From Montifringilla adamsi (taxonomy: Eukaryota; Chordata; Aves; Passeriformes; Passeridae), in contig JAGGNK010006582.1 in assembly GCA_017590115.1 (NCBI GenBank), positions 101,482 to 165,481 of the forward strand: DNA of 64,000 nt, read 5' to 3'. The number at the start of each line of letters is the position of its first letter. Within the stretch, counting starts at the first letter, position 1. A model generated the notes under the pieces. That model did not search any database. It had not been told where the DNA came from and saw only the letters and a program-made list of their open reading frames with translations. Both the position numbers and the translations under genes were made by a program. Shown here one piece after another: positions 1-13,665 of this stretch.

Positions 1-24
1 GGGGGGGGAGGGGGGGCGGGAGGT
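1..24 (+). repeat. G-rich tract at the window edge
   Basis: The window opens with G8-A-G6-C-G3-A-G2, four closely spaced G runs with G-quadruplex potential. It is too short to classify further and may continue outside the window. Confidence 0.6.
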
Positions 25-489
25 GAGAATTTCTGGAATAACCTCCTTGTGGAACACCTGGAACATTTCCGGAACATTTCTTTGCCAGCTTCATTCTCTC
101 TGGAACAACCTGCAGATCTTCAAATTATGGAAAGAATGTCCAGGGTGAGACTCAGCTTCTAGGAGAAGTCCTAATTCTGGGATTCCTCTGGAACCAAGTG
201 GGAACGGAAATTGAAAGTCACCAAAGACTCAAAACATGAGCCAAGACAGCTGGAGACTTTGCAAAAGGAGTTCAAGCAACATCTGGAAACTTCTAAGAGT
301 TTTATAAGAGGTCACCTGGAGACAAGGATAAAAGACTTCAGTGTCCAGAGAGAATGCAAAATTCTTCTGGAAGATTCCCAGTTTAAAAATGCAAGATGGC
401 TCAAAGAGGTGATCAGCAGCTTGAGTATCATGCAAAATAATATTTTCCAGAAAATAAGAGGCATAACAAAAGCTTTGGCCAATTTATAA
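1..489 (+). other. Coiled-coil-like open stretch of unknown origin
   Basis: In frame 1 the bases from 1 to 489 encode E/K/L-rich peptide with only two stops (at about 160-174). The later part (211-489) repeats LET-type units (QLETLQKEF, QHLETSKSF, GHLETRIKDF), spaced 11-14 residues apart. At DNA level this appears as decayed TGGAAC / TGGAGAC repeats from position 46 on. No ATG opens the longer stretch. It could be an old tandem repeat that happens to read as a coil, or a remnant of coding sequence. I do not recognise a family. Confidence 0.2.
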
Positions 490-3400
490 GCCAAGATGAA
501 CCACAACAAAGAGTTAAGAAATTGAGAAAATCAGTGAGAAAAGGATATAAAAGGCTTGCAGGTTGCTGCAGGAAAAAACAGCCTCCTGCTGCAGACAAGC
601 TGGCCAGCACACAGCCTACCACCATCATCCACCAGCATTTCCAGTCTCCAGGAGGAAGGAATCAGACCATTTGTCCCATCTGAATCAGCACAAAAGCCAC
701 AGTGTTTGAGGAAAATGCACCTGGGAGATTTGTTCAGCTCTGTCCACAACCACGGCATGAGGGAATGGCTCTGAAATAGGAGGCCTAGGAGCCATTTGAT
801 GGGGTCAGCTCTTATGTCAGTGAGCAATTGCCTTCAGGAAAAGAGATTAAATTATATAGTCTGGCTGTATGACTAGAATCAACCATCAAATTAGAGAGAG
901 CTCATCAACTGTGTGCCACAAAGTGGGGGACAAAGAGAATTCAGCTGAAGGATCTGGATTATTTTGGTTGAATAACAAGGTATTCAACCAGGGGAAACTG
1001 GACAGTGATTTAATAATAGATTTTTCAGTAAGGGGATGACCAGGTTTAGATCAGGGAAAAAGGGAAAGGTAAGCACATAAAAATCTGAGCTGGGTCAGAC
1101 AAAAGGTCCTGTAGTCCTGGAGTCCAGGAGGAGATGCTTTGGGAGGAGCAGACAAACACCATGGACACAATGCAAGCTCCCTATGCCAGTCTCCCAGGTT
1201 CTGGTGGCCTGGAGAGCAGAGACTTCCTGAGCCAGGAAGGATATCTCTGTGTTTAATGGGAAGCCAAACATGCCCTGAGAGGCTGAGGAATGTGCCAAGT
1301 CTTTAAATGATGGGCTGCAGCAGAGCATTGGGCCAGCAGAGCAGGCAGTGGTGAGAAGATGGTCAGTCCTGTCAGCACAGCACTGTGGCTCACGTGTGGA
1401 CAAGAAAAGAGAACTTCCACCTCAGAGAGTACCACACACACCCAGCGTATGTAAAGCAAGAGAGACAGGGGCCATGCAAAAACAGAGCTGAGCTCAGAAG
1501 CAGAAATAAAATAACCTGAGTGTGAGAAGGTGGTGGGCCAAGACAAGACACAACATGCAGCAAGCCCTTTGCAGAGTTGCAAAATGAGGAAATGGGGGGA
1601 GATACAGCTGGGGGACAGAGTCAGGACCACATTTTTGTGGAGGACTGGTGCAAAAACCTTACCGGGGGACACTGGTCACAGTCTGGAATACTTTGGCCCA
1701 TCTTAGGCCATGTGAAATGCACTGGTGATACCAGAGATGGGTCAGTGTTTCAAACCAGCCTGTGGGCTAATGGTGACCGAGCAAATCAGCTTGTAGTAAA
1801 TAGTGGTGATACGAGAATGTAGACACTTCCCAAACCTGAGGAAGTCAGAAACAAGGCGCTGGAGCAATAAGTAAGGCATGGTGAGGTCCTGATAAACACC
1901 AGGAACTGTGCCTTATCCCATCAGTATGGAAATTCCCTTTAAAGGTGTGTTTCCAGTGAAGCTCATTGTTTGCAAGTAGCTGAGAACCCATCCTGCCTTC
2001 GGGGACAGTAAAAAAGAAAGGTGGCTCCACTCTGAGGTCACTGCCAGCCCTGACTGATGGGCGAGTCTGAAGCCTGCCTGGAATCCTGGGACCTTCAGAG
2101 ACTCTTCCCCAAGAGGTCAGTCAGACCTTGGGTATGTGTTACAGAAAGGATCTCGATCTGTCTGCAGGATGCCTTCCAGGAACATCAACCAGGAACAAGT
2201 AAAACAACCTTCCCCTAAGTTCCCCCTCTAAAGTCCCTGGAAAGAAGCTCTGTCTGAGCATGAAGGGCCCTTGGATGATGGGTTCAGTTTTGTCAGTCAC
2301 AAGAGATCAGAAAGGTGTATATCAACAGGCAGAAAAGACAAAGAAAAAGAAAGAAGAGAAAATTGCTTTCTCAGCAAAGCCCAGCCTGACAGTTTAGTGA
2401 TGGTTGGGAGCTTATGTAAAGCCCCAGCTGCACTGGAGAAGCTGGTGGGGAAGGTAGGGGAAGGTTGAGGCCTTGGATGGCCTCAACCTTCCAAGAGGTC
2501 TGTTGTGCTTAGGCTATTTATGGGTACATGCCTAGACCTTTGAACAAGTGGTAGGTGCATGGACAACGTGGCCTCTGATAAGTTCAAGGCTGACAGTCTC
2601 TAACTGGTCCCAAAGGAAAGGGAGCTGTTCCAAGAGCAGGTGACTTCAGCCTGCTGCACCAACTGGTGATGGGGAATTTCCACTGAAAAAAGCAAAAGTG
2701 AGAGTGCCCAGAGCTGGCCCGCTCCCTGGAGCTGCAGGTCCACAGGACTCTGCTCCTGTTACAGAAGGAGATGTGCTGTTTGTAGGTGTGCTAACATTGC
2801 AAAACCTTGCTTGGGCACAGTGACAGAGGGAAAGTGTTTCACTGGCCAGCAGAATGAGATTTAGCAGTTTCCACCTGTGCAGTTCTTGCCAGTGGTTAAA
2901 TTTACTGGTGAGCTCTGCTGGGGTTTGCACAGGAGGAACAGTGTAATCAGTGTACTGATTTGTACAGGGGTGTACGCCATGAATCCCTGCACTAGCTCAT
3001 TCTGTGGGATTCCCAAATGCAATTTGCCCAAGTCTTTAGGAAAATGGCAATTTTGCAACTGCACAATTTACTACGCCTCTGGTCGTAAGTGGAGTAGCAG
3101 GGATGCAGAATCCAGGCAGAACATTTGGGACCCAGTGCAACAGTGTCACAAAGAGTTGATTCTTCAGAGGGATGAATGCAGAGAGGGAGATGCTTGTTTC
3201 CTCTCAAACCATTTGTGGATGTGCAAATACTTCCAGTTCACTCAGGAGAACCAAGGAAGGGAAGTGTCAGAGGAGAAATGCGGGCTCCTGAAGGTTCATC
3301 ACAGAAAGAGTCCCAGTAGGATACAACTAGAATATGAGCTGGGAAACTCCACTGTCCTAGAGCGCAATTACATACATTTGGAGCACAATGGAGTGATGGA

Positions 3401-6400
3401 TACCAAGGGAAAAGCATTCTGGTCATGGTGGAAAAGTCTGGAGTGAAAGGTCAAATAAGGCATAAAAGTTCTAGTGCATGAAAACAACCTATAGAGCACA
3501 TTGGTACATGGTGTATGGAGCAGGAAGTTCTGAGATTATTTTAAAAGCTGGCAAATGTTTTAAGCCACACTGTGTTTCTGTGCATTTCCAACAAACCTTA
3601 GCTAAGCTAAGGGAAAAAAGTCCTACATTGGTTAAGAATCAGGAAGGATATAGAAAATGCATGCAGGAGATGAATTCCCCTATTGCAAGTAACAGTCCCA
3701 CAGAAACACAGAGACACCCCATGAAACAGTATCTGACGGACTTATTCCATTAATGGCTGCATTGCCTGGTGTCCTTGGGTTTCTGTCTGGAGCAGATTCT
3801 AAAGGCTGCAGACTATTTCACAAAATGCCTTGGAGCTTGTCTGTTAGGACATCAGTGCCAGATGTCCAAGTGAAAGATGTCCTCTCCCACCAAGTCCTAG
3901 GAGGTATGGGAAGATTTCACAAAGCTTGAGGGAGAAACTCTGAAGCCACAACTTCTCAGCAGATCTGTGGTGTGGTTGGGATCCCTAAAACATTTCCATG
4001 TGACCACAGCCTAAAGGGTTGGTGAGATTTTGAGATTTTTTTTTTTTTTTCAGACTCTTCCAGTCAAATGGCTTGCTCCTCAGAACTGCCTGAAGTGGTA
4101 ACACCCAGCATATTCCAGTCCTTTGGGAGGCTCCAGGAGAAGCAAAGCACTTCCTCACCATTATGATGAAAACCTAAGGCCTTCTGCATGCAATTTTATG
4201 GACTTCTGGGAAAAGAAGAGATAGTTTTGGGTCATGCATAGAAGGACATGTTCCTTTTTTTTTTTTTTTTTTTCAATCAAGTGGAAATCTGGGATATTTT
4301 ACCGTCTTAATGTGAAAATCTTTAAAAGGATAAACCTAGAGCAACACTATTGGACTTGCTATATGGTACTGACCTGGATATTTATGGTGGTTACACACTA
4401 CAGTAGGGTCCCAGGCTGTCACAAGACCCATTAGAAAATGTAGTAGGAAAACAACACACTGGGCAAGCAAAACTTCAGGGTTTCACTCTTTCTCTGTCCT
4501 TCCTTCACTGCAAATGTAGCTGAGGAAAGCTGAGGCTGGAGAAGTTGAAGAACAGATCCCCTTCCTCCTTGCTAGCTCCAGAGGGGCAGAGATTTGCAGG
4601 AATACTACATGCACCTTGAGAGCACTCTGGGAGTGGCTGCCTAGAAGGAAATCAAGGAGCAGAAAACTGCAAGAAAGGGGAGTATAGATGTTTTGGATTA
4701 GTGATAGGAAAATACCTTCCTGAAGCACGCTGTGTAATTACAGTAAATAAGAATGTGTCATTCATCACTTCTTAAATTATTTTCCCTCATTCACAGGATG
4801 GTGGGTTTATTAGAGCCTTGTCATTTTGAGCTCCTTCAGAATACAGGAGGAGGCTGAGTGGTCAGATGTGGCAGGGAAGTCCTTTTAAATCCAAGTGTAA
4901 AAGACAGGTGGGACAGTCTCCCTCCTCTATGAAACAGAAACCACCCCATTCCAGACACTTGGCTGCAGACAGGTGAATGCTAAGAAGATGTGAGAGAAGT
5001 CACAGGAGACGCCCAGTGTGTGTTTTTGGGAACAGAAGCTACTTGGAGCCGGCTGGCTCGGAGCAAAGAGCCCAGCTGCTGTTGTATGATTCCTCCTGAG
5101 TTCTGCTTGGGAAGTGCTGAGCATTTTAGCTAGAAGGACAGGAGGAGAAAACAGGGGATCTGTTGATGGCTGTCTGTTTTAGCCACCACCCCAGATGTAC
5201 CTGGAATGTGCAAGCAAGGAGAAGTCCTCTGCATTGTATAAAGAGCACTGGACTGGAAACCCAAAGTATTCCATAGGCATAGGCACCAACTGCAGTCCAG
5301 CCCCAGACCACAACCAGGACAGCACAGATCTTAGCACAGAGACTTAGGAAAAGGGACAGGCCTTGTGTGATGATCACTGAAACCCACTGTTCCAGTGGGA
5401 AGGATAAGTGAGCCCTTAGATCCATCCTAGCTTGTCAGAACGTATCCAGGATACCTCTGGACCTTGTACCAGCTGTACTCAGCCATTGTGCCTGAATTCC
5501 CTGCTCTCTCCAGCGTGCCCTTTGCTCTCAGACCAGATGGCAGCATGGTCCCCTGTGCTGGCAGTGCTCCCTGGAGTGTGCAGTGCCACAGGGAGCTACC
5601 CCATGGTATGTGGGGCTCTGAAGCTCTTGGAAATCCTGCTTGCAGGGTCACTTGCCCACAGTGTTATTCACCTCCCCGGTGTTTTACCAGGCTGCTGCAG
5701 CCGGGGCGGGAGCACCGCCTGTGTGCGAGCAGTGGTGGTGGCAGGCCTGGCAAGCCTCCCTTCTTCACAGGGAGACTCTCCTCCCTGCGATTAGCAGGTT
5801 TCCAGACAGCTGCCTTTTATGAGAGCAGATTTCAGGAAGGCTCTAAAACCCAGCCTTGTTTATCTCGTCTCCCAGTCCTGTGCTCTGTGTCCTGCTGGGG
5901 AGGCATTGCATGACCCCTTCCAGCTGCCGGCAGCCAGGCTTTCAACATGGCAAGGGGCCAGGCTGTGTCTGGGCAAATGTTTTCTTTGTGCGGTCAGAAA
6001 GCTGGGCTGGGCAGAGGCGCCGTGCCCGAGGCACATCCTGACAATGAGCTCCTGCCCACCCAGGCCATGCTGGGTCCTGATCTCCCACGTTGATGGCAGG
6101 GATAGCGAGGGTGGCAGTGACCCTGGGTCTTCCCCAGGCATAGTGTTTTTATCTCAGGAGCAGCAGGGACACTCACCCTGGTGGGGAGGGATGCAGGGTG
6201 CCAGAAAAAGAGCCTGGGGTGCACCACAGGATGGGGACAGTGCCACCCACATTGCCCACCTGTGGGATGTGCTGGCACCCACTGCCTCCATGGCTTGGTT
6301 TTAGTGTTGGCCCCGGGGCAGAAGGTGGTGCATCCGAGGAGAATCACCAGGGACCCCTGTCCACAGACAGGCATTGCTGAGGTTCCTGTTCCATCATCCC

Positions 6401-7160
6401 CACACACACACATGTGCACACCCCACGGCCGTGGGGGTCCAAATCACCTTTGCATAAAACCGCTTTGCATCCCAGACCCCAAGCACAAACCTGTCATGCC
6501 TGCTGGTCGCCTTGGCAAAGAGAAAGGCATTAAATCACCAAACCCAAGGCTTCAACATGTGCCCATTAAAGCTCACTAATTTATGTCAAAGTTAGAAAAG
6601 GTCTGTGTTATGCAAAGATCAGTGTTCTGTTTTATTGCCCTTTGCTTCCTTTGCTGTCCTTCCAAGGTGTGAGGAGGAAGCCATAGGCTGGAGGGGTGCA
6701 GGACTCATGGAAGTGAGCGGGTGAGGTGTGACATCCAAGCCAGGCAAAGCAGTGGGTGATGTTCACGCCAGCCTCCCACTCAGAGCAGGGCAGGTAGCAG
6801 GTCCCCACAGATCTGCTCTGCTGCTAGGAGAAGAAGCCATGCAGCCATTTCAATATTTTCTTTGAACTTTACACTGTGACTTTTATAAAACAGCTGTGGC
6901 CAAAATTCAGCCTGTAGATCTTGGCACAGTGTCCAGGCCTTTGCAAGGAGGTCTCACTTGTGGGATTTTCTGTATGGTACAAACCACTCTTTAAAACCCC
7001 AATGTGTGAAGTCTTTAGCAAGGCAATAAGACCTTGACCAGAACAGTCTTCTCCTGAAGATCAGAGGAACAGTGAGGTACAAGCACCTGCACCTGCCCTT
7101 GGAGCTGAGCTGAGATGTGGGAGCTCAGCTGGGCAAGCAGGACCACTACAACATCCCCAT
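490..7160. other. Upstream intergenic sequence, no recognisable gene
   Basis: Apart from the cysteine-rich frame listed separately, I see only short frames, T15 at 4036-4050 and T19 at 4255-4273. The GC-richer part at 5430-6580 has overlapping open frames on both strands, which reflects low stop density and not a gene. Confidence 0.6.
2865..3446 (+). pseudogene. Cysteine-rich open frame, unidentified (possible viral-envelope-like or secreted-protein relic)
   Basis: After a stop at about 2862 the frame stays open to TGA at 3444, about 190 codons. It carries about 12 cysteines (for example FCNC near residue 60 of the frame), several tryptophans and two NxS/T sites (NCT, NST). A further cysteine-rich stretch lies in the same frame just upstream of the stop, from about 2700. 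This looks more like a glycosylated extracellular protein than random frame. Retroviral envelope remnants have this character, but I see no matching polymerase, LTR or fusion-peptide signature, so the origin is unresolved. A chance open frame remains possible. Confidence 0.2.
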
Positions 7161-7164
7161 TCAT

Positions 7165-7250
7165 ACCAATCCATGGCAAGGAGATTGGAAGTACATGATT
7201 TTTAAGGTCCCTTCCAACCCAGGCCATTCTATGATTCTGTGATTCCTCAG
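7165..7250 (+). mobile_element. CR1 LINE, 3' end fragment
   Basis: The stretch contains the CR1 3' hallmark AAGGTCCCTTCCAACCCAGG followed by CATTCTATGATTCTGTGATT, the 8-bp ATTCTRTG tail repeats of avian CR1. The preceding part (ATCCATGGCAAGGAGATTGG) matches the usual 'gcagggggttgga' stretch. It is a short 5'-truncated copy. No target duplication is expected for CR1. Confidence 0.88.
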
Positions 7251-8334
7251 CCCCACAAACCTGAGACAAGAAAGCTTAGAGTTTTTTATTACCTTCCCAT
7301 TTTGCAGATTAGCATTATCATTCCTGTTATATTTTTCATTTTAAACACCTTTTTTTTTTGGTGTAGTCAAAACCATTTAGAGGAGTTCCTTGAAGCTTTG
7401 CAGAAGGGGGACAGCAGCTGGGTGCTGGCAAGTGCCTGCAGCAGGACAATGTGTCTCCTTTATGTCTCCATTTTCTGTGAAGCCAGTCCATCCACTCCCA
7501 GGAGCACTACCCTCAACAGCTGGGTTTTTTTAGCCTCCTTTCTGGGGTTGACCACTGCAAGAGTTCCCTCAAAGCACTTGTATGCAGTTCAGTATGACAA
7601 AGTCCACGCAGGCAGTTCAAGATCCCCACTGGCACCAACAACGGATGCCAGAATCAGGCAAATTTCAGATCTGTATCTTCATGCCTGGAGAATTCAGGCC
7701 AGATGAGACAAGAAGCAGAGATTTTCTCCATAGAGGGAGGAAAATGACCCGAAGATGCCACACTGATATCTGTCACCCTGCTTTTGCCACTGTCTGGCAG
7801 CGGGAACCCTGGCAATAGGAGAGCTGGAGGCAGTTTCCAGCCTGGTCTGTGTGCAACATGGTGCCTTAGGGACCTATAATCAAAGTTTTGATTATTAGCG
7901 TAACATGGGTCATAAAGAGAAAATAGAATGAAATAAAATGAAAGTGCAGCTATCAGCTTCCCTTGAGCTTAGCTTGATCTATTTTAATTGAAATGGGAAA
8001 TGCCACATAACTTATCTATAACACTCTAAAGCCCTAGTAAGGAACATATTGCCAGTGCTAGATAGTGGCATGTTTTAGCAGCAAGATGATAGACATAAAG
8101 CTCTTTAATACACACAGAAAACTAGACCTCAAATGCTCTGTGAAGAAAGTCATTTGGGCCTTGTCAAGAAAGTAGGGAGCTTGGGGCAGGAAGAAATGCA
8201 CAGTAGCTGGCACTGAGTCCCATCGTGTACCTTGGCACCTTTTTATCTGTTTCTGGAAGTTCTGAATGGCAAGAATAGCAAAGGTGCTCTGAGGCAATTT
8301 TGTGCACGTGAAGTGTTTCAAAAGCCCTGGAAGC

Positions 8335-8405
8335 CTTGCCCAGTTGAGTGACCTTGGGCAGGAGGTCATTGCCATGAGCTCCCAATGTCCCTACAGCAAA
8401 ATGGC
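8335..8405 (+). repeat. Possible MIR SINE relic
   Basis: GAGTGACCTTGGGCAGGAGG with a following CCCTACAGCAAAATGG resembles the MIR core 'tgtgaccttgggcaagtcac ... ctgtaaaatggg'. Divergence is high. Confidence 0.35.
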
Positions 8406-11400
8406 CAGAAGAGCTTTGCTCCAGTACAATTTGCACTGCAGGTCCTGAGGGCAAAAGCTCTTGGTTTGATGGGCTCCTCCAAGATTATGTTCATGACAGA
8501 TTGCAAGTGGAATAAAATTCCTCTTCCCCTCAATAAAGGTTTTGGAGAGGTGTGCAAGGCTTGTCTTCTGGAAATGCCCCCTCATGTGAAGCTGGCACCC
8601 AGCTGGCAGGGAATGTCCCCCTGTCCTTTTGTCATGGTGCTGGGAAGGCAAACCTCTTCCAGCTCCCACCAGCACACTTGAGTTCCCACTCAATGTGGAA
8701 AGCACCAGGATGGTGTGGAGAGCGCTGCTCCAGTGGCTTGGCACCAATATCAAAGGCAGGTACGTGGCCTTATTTGCCACTCGAGGCTGCTGCAGGACGG
8801 CGCCGCTTCCCTCTGCAGAGGGAAGCTTGTGCACAGGGCCGGAAGCCATCATGGAACAGCCAGCTCAGGAAGGGGCCAGGGCCAAGATTTTGTTTTTAAC
8901 CTGTTTCTTGTTTATTTAAGCCTTTGAGGAAGATTAATAAAAGCAGCCAGTGAGCAAGGCGGGCTGTGTTGCAATTGGAGCTGCGTGTGCTGGCTGGGTC
9001 GTGGCAAAGGCTGCCTGTGTGACAGTGGACATGGCCTGTCCGGCCACTCCTGGGCCCCACGGACCCACCAGCGCCTTGCACAGCAGCCAGGCTGCTCAGA
9101 GAAGGTGTCCTGAGCACATCCAGCAGCAGCTAGTGCTTTGGCTGGCTGCAGGACAGCTGTGCTCCCTGCCAGGCAGCGCTGTGGGATCAGGGCGCTGGAG
9201 CTGCTGCTGCTGAAGGAGGAATTGGAGGCACAGATGTTTTGGTTATTTTGTGCCGAACAAGTTAAAGTAACTTGTTCCCTTTTGAAGAGAGGCATCAGTC
9301 CCAGATGCCTGCTCCCAACTAGTGCTACCTGGCCACAAGGCTTGCTGCCTTCTGCTCTGAGCACAGGGACAGACCACAGGCCAGTCCTACAGAGCTTCTG
9401 TCCCTCTGTGCAGCACCAAGAGATGTAGCACTGCCATACATTTGATGCTGCAATGGGACAGCAGCAGATTTGCTATGATCAATCAATTTTTGTTGCAGTT
9501 CACATCTCCCTTGCCTCATTCATGCTCCCTGGTTTAGGCTCCAGGTTTTGCTAAGTGCAAATTCATGTTCTATCAGAGCAATGCTTACCAGTGAGGGCAG
9601 TGGACAAGGTATGGGCTGTAGGGGAACGTCTGCTCCTCTCTCCCATCTGGACTGGCTGCTGCTTCCCCTGTCTACAATCTCACAGTGCTCTGGTTTGGGA
9701 AGAGCACTGCTTTGGGAACACCCAGCTATTCCCACCAGGTCTCAGCAACGTGGAGCTGGCAGCTGTAACTGGGACTGGGATCACTGGGATGGAATTTGAA
9801 CCAGAATTTGACTGTAGAGCTGGGAGATAAAGCCACAGTTTCATATTGCAGAAAATGTAGACTCAGGTAGAGGTATCTTGTTTTTAACAGGCAGAGGGTT
9901 AGTGCCTGTTTGAAGTCATCCCGATTTTTAAAAGGGTAAATAAGATGTAAAAGCTGGATTAAGTGAGAATGTCACCATGGGGAGGGTCTGACTGGGGCTT
10001 GGGGTCAAGGTACAATGTGCGGAATAAAGTGAGAGCATTATAGGTTTGGATCCTCTAACTTTCATCAGTAGGACCTACCTTCTCATGTTATTTTAGAAGG
10101 ACCCATAAAAGGCACTTGGTTTAACCCATTTCAGAAAGCTCTAAGCCAATGCTAGGATGCTTTTCTGAAATGCTCCGTTCTCCTAAGAGAGTGGATGGAC
10201 ATGTCATAATCTATTTGTAGTTCTCCTTGCAAGTTTGCTTAAAAAGTAAATGAAGCCATTTCAGAAATTCAGCTGACCAAAAAAAAACAGCTCTGGCCAG
10301 TGATTTCAGGCTAAGCTAATGCAATTATAATTCTTATCCATATTGTCATGTAGTTAGTCCCGCTGAGCCTAGCACTCAACTGTCCTGATTTTTCATCATA
10401 AATTCTCTTTGTTCCTCTTCAAGTATTACTCCTGATTAAGGTCTGCGATTTGAAAACCTTAATGTCAGATTTTAAAGTGACAGCTGATTTTTCTTTGAGC
10501 AAGTTTGTTTTGTATGGATAAGCTTTTACACAGCATTGACATATTTTTGACTCCTCTTTACCATTCAGTTTCCTTTGTAGATACTCTTCTTATTGTCTCT
10601 GGAAAGACTGCTGAGCTTGTACTCTCAGAGACGGTAACAAACCCTCTTGCAGGTGTTGTTGTACAGTGGGGGGCAGACATGAAATGGAAGCAGGCACCAG
10701 GAATGCAAATTCTCGTTGCAATTTGGGTCACATGTCCAAAGGGAATTATAATTCCTCACATGCTTTCTCACGAAGCAGGACACAGGACCAGAGGGACTGC
10801 TGCCTTGGACTGGGCTCCCAGCTCATCTACTCCACTCTCTTCTCTCTGAAGGTGCCCAGTTGCCAAGTCCTGTAAATCCAGAGCAAGAAACACCAGAATG
10901 GCCAATCCTAACTTGCTTATAGGAAAATATTTTCCTAACCCTAGGCATATATCACTTGGCATGTCCCCTGAAGAGTTCTGGTTTATATCCCTTCTGCTTG
11001 ATTATCTCCAATGAGGTAACCCTGGGATATCCACAACCTTTATAAATGCCCATGCATTTTTTTCAGACCTCCTGAGCTCTGCGTCTCAGCAATTTCTGGT
11101 GGCATTGAATCCCAATCTTGCAATGCTCTGCTTAGCACATCCCCATTCCTCCTGCCATTCACTGCACATTTTTAAAATCAAATCAAGCATTCCCATTCTC
11201 ATTCCCTGGACTTTCTTGCCCCAGCCTCCCTTAGGCTTTGCTCTCTGCTCTCTGTATCCATCAGTCAGCACCATTTTTATTAATATTCCCTTCCACTTTT
11301 GCACAAAAGCTTTCCAGTCCTTTTGAGCAGGAATTTCTTTGGCCCTCGAGGCACAGAATTGCCTGCCCTCCAGTGCATCCCTCTCCCTCCTTTACTGCTC

Positions 11401-13589
11401 CTCACCAGGACTGCAGATGTGGTATGGATTATTTTGAGGTCTGGGCATAGGGACTCACACTATAGATAAAAATGTGCTGAAATCAGGAGCTGTCTCAGCC
11501 AAGGTACTAAAAAGATTTGCTTTTGTCACCCTGCTCTGGGTCAATACCTACAGCAGTGACATCAGCCAGGGCCTGGCAACTCCTTCCTGCAAGTATAATT
11601 TCACCCTCACAAGCCAAACCTCCACCTTCACCTCCCCTGTGCCACTGAGGCCATTGACCTGCCCATGCGAGGACTCCTTACACAGCTGCACAAGGCCTCA
11701 CTTGCGCCAGAGACTTCATTTTGTGTAGAAAAATATCTGTCCATAATCCCTGATTGGGATGCACAGTGCTGGCAGTGGGCAGTCTGCTCTCAGCCATGCT
11801 GGTGGATGAAACAGGTGTAAAAAAGTTAGGAGAGGGATTATAAGAGCTATTACAGCCATCAGAGAGACAAAAAATTTAATCTAGCACAGACAAGGTACGC
11901 ACATGGCACATGGAGAGACGTTGGAGTGAGGGTTTGATTGGCAGCATTCCTTTGATAGTGCCTGTGAGAGCAAAACAGATCCTTCAAGTGTTCCCAATTC
12001 AGCTGTGGCTGCCCAGAGGAGAGCTCCTGGGCTCTGGAGAGCAGGCAAAGCCAGCAGGGAGCTGCCAAAAAACACTGCTGTTACTGCAGAGGAGGCCCTC
12101 TTGTTGCCTGTTTAAGCTGCTTATGGATGCCTGAGATAAAAGGCTGGTTTTGCTTTTGCCTTGTAGCTTGAGGTCAAGGTTGGACACTCCCGGAGCAGTG
12201 GATGTCCAAGGGCACAACTCCCTCCCCATGACTGCACCCATATAAAGTGACCTGTGCTGGCAGGAGGCAGATGACAGTCACAGATATCACTGACATAATT
12301 TTAAGGCTGTGTGAACACACTGCAGCTGGAAAAAGATGAAAAAAAGGGCATTTACACACCTTGTACAGGCAACTGCACTACAGGCAGCTCTGGCAGGGAT
12401 GTTTCCTTTTCAAGTTACTCAAGACATCACATTATACCACCCCCTCTTCCGTCAACTAAGGCTTTGCCAAGCATTTTGAGGTGATATTTTCCATGCAGTG
12501 TGGCTGCCTCTGACATCTTTGAGGGAAAGATCCAGCCAAATGGGCTGGGCCAACACCTGGCATCGAGCACAAGAGGAGAGGGCAGAAGAAACTGTTTTGC
12601 ACCACATGAAGTGCTTAGGGTGACCTTTTTGCTGAATGGCTTGAGCATAGCCTTGCTTCAGAGCAGGGGTTTGAAATTTGGCACGAGGGCTCAGCGTCCT
12701 GTCAGGGGTTTGCCATGGGTCTTTCCACTGCCTCCCACCCTGCACCACCTCCCTGCTGCTGCCAGTCCCTGGATTGTCTGAGGTGTCTCATCTGGTACCT
12801 CCTGGTTTTACAGCCCTGCTAATGAGCCATGGGACTGCCAGAGTGGCATGAGACCATGGGATTTCTGTCCTTTTGTGATTTGAAAAGCTACATTCAGAAA
12901 GTTGTGTTATAAATTATTACAGCTGTGCAGTAAATTATTGAGAGGTTTAGAAGTCCCAAGATTGAACTGACCTGTGCAAATTCAATTCACTGTCCACAGC
13001 TGGTTTAAAAGGCATATCTGTTGCTGCTTTCTTCATCCCACACAGCTGGCTTTTCTATCAGAAGTTTCCTGGAGTTTTCATTACAACGTATTAATAACCC
13101 CCAGCCTTTTGGTGCTTTTTTCAACATAGCTTGAACTGGATGTTCTATATTTGAAACCAGTTGAGATTTCACAAATGTTGCTGTGTATCCTAAAATAAAT
13201 ACTCTTCCTTGCCTCTTGTGCAGCAATGACATGGAAGAGATGTTTAGGAGAAGGTCCCATCCTTTGCCATCAACCCACCAATTTTTGTCTGGATACCTGA
13301 GAGCCCCCAGGCTAGCACTGACGGGGCACAGCTCTTTGAATGATGGTCCTGAATCACAGGATGGTCAGTGGGTTTTCAGCCACATGGATAGCCCATTGTA
13401 ATTGTCTCTCTCTGCTGTCTCATTGTTGTGTGTGAACTGATTTTTATAAATGTCACCCTAACAGTGCTACATGAGCAGGCAACTGTAGTTGAAATTTCCC
13501 TGGGCATAGTGTTTCTAATATACAGCTAATAACTCCTCTGCAGCAGAGGATTTAAAGGCATGAGTGACCTTGTAAAGGCACTTGCCTGG

Positions 13590-13665
13590 GCTCAGATGGC
13601 AGGAGGACAGCTCCCATCCCTGCCACAGGCTGCCTGTCTGACCTTAGACAGGCCTCAACCCAACT
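13590..13665 (+). repeat. Possible MIR SINE relic
   Basis: CCCATCCCTGCCACAGGCTG followed by CCTGTCTGACCTTAGACAGG resembles the MIR core 'ggctctgccacttactagctgtgtgaccttgggcaa'. The match is short and diverged. Confidence 0.35.

Noticed and set aside
1390..1396. CACGTG E-box (also near 18168)
   Set aside because: A six-base motif is expected about this often by chance and has no promoter context here.
5432..6579. Several overlapping open frames of 60-161 codons on both strands
   Set aside because: They overlap in all frames, have no recognisable motif or splice pattern, and follow from locally higher GC and few stop codons.
8385..9428. Overlapping open frames on both strands
   Set aside because: Same pattern of low stop density; no domain, no signal peptide or family match that I recognise.
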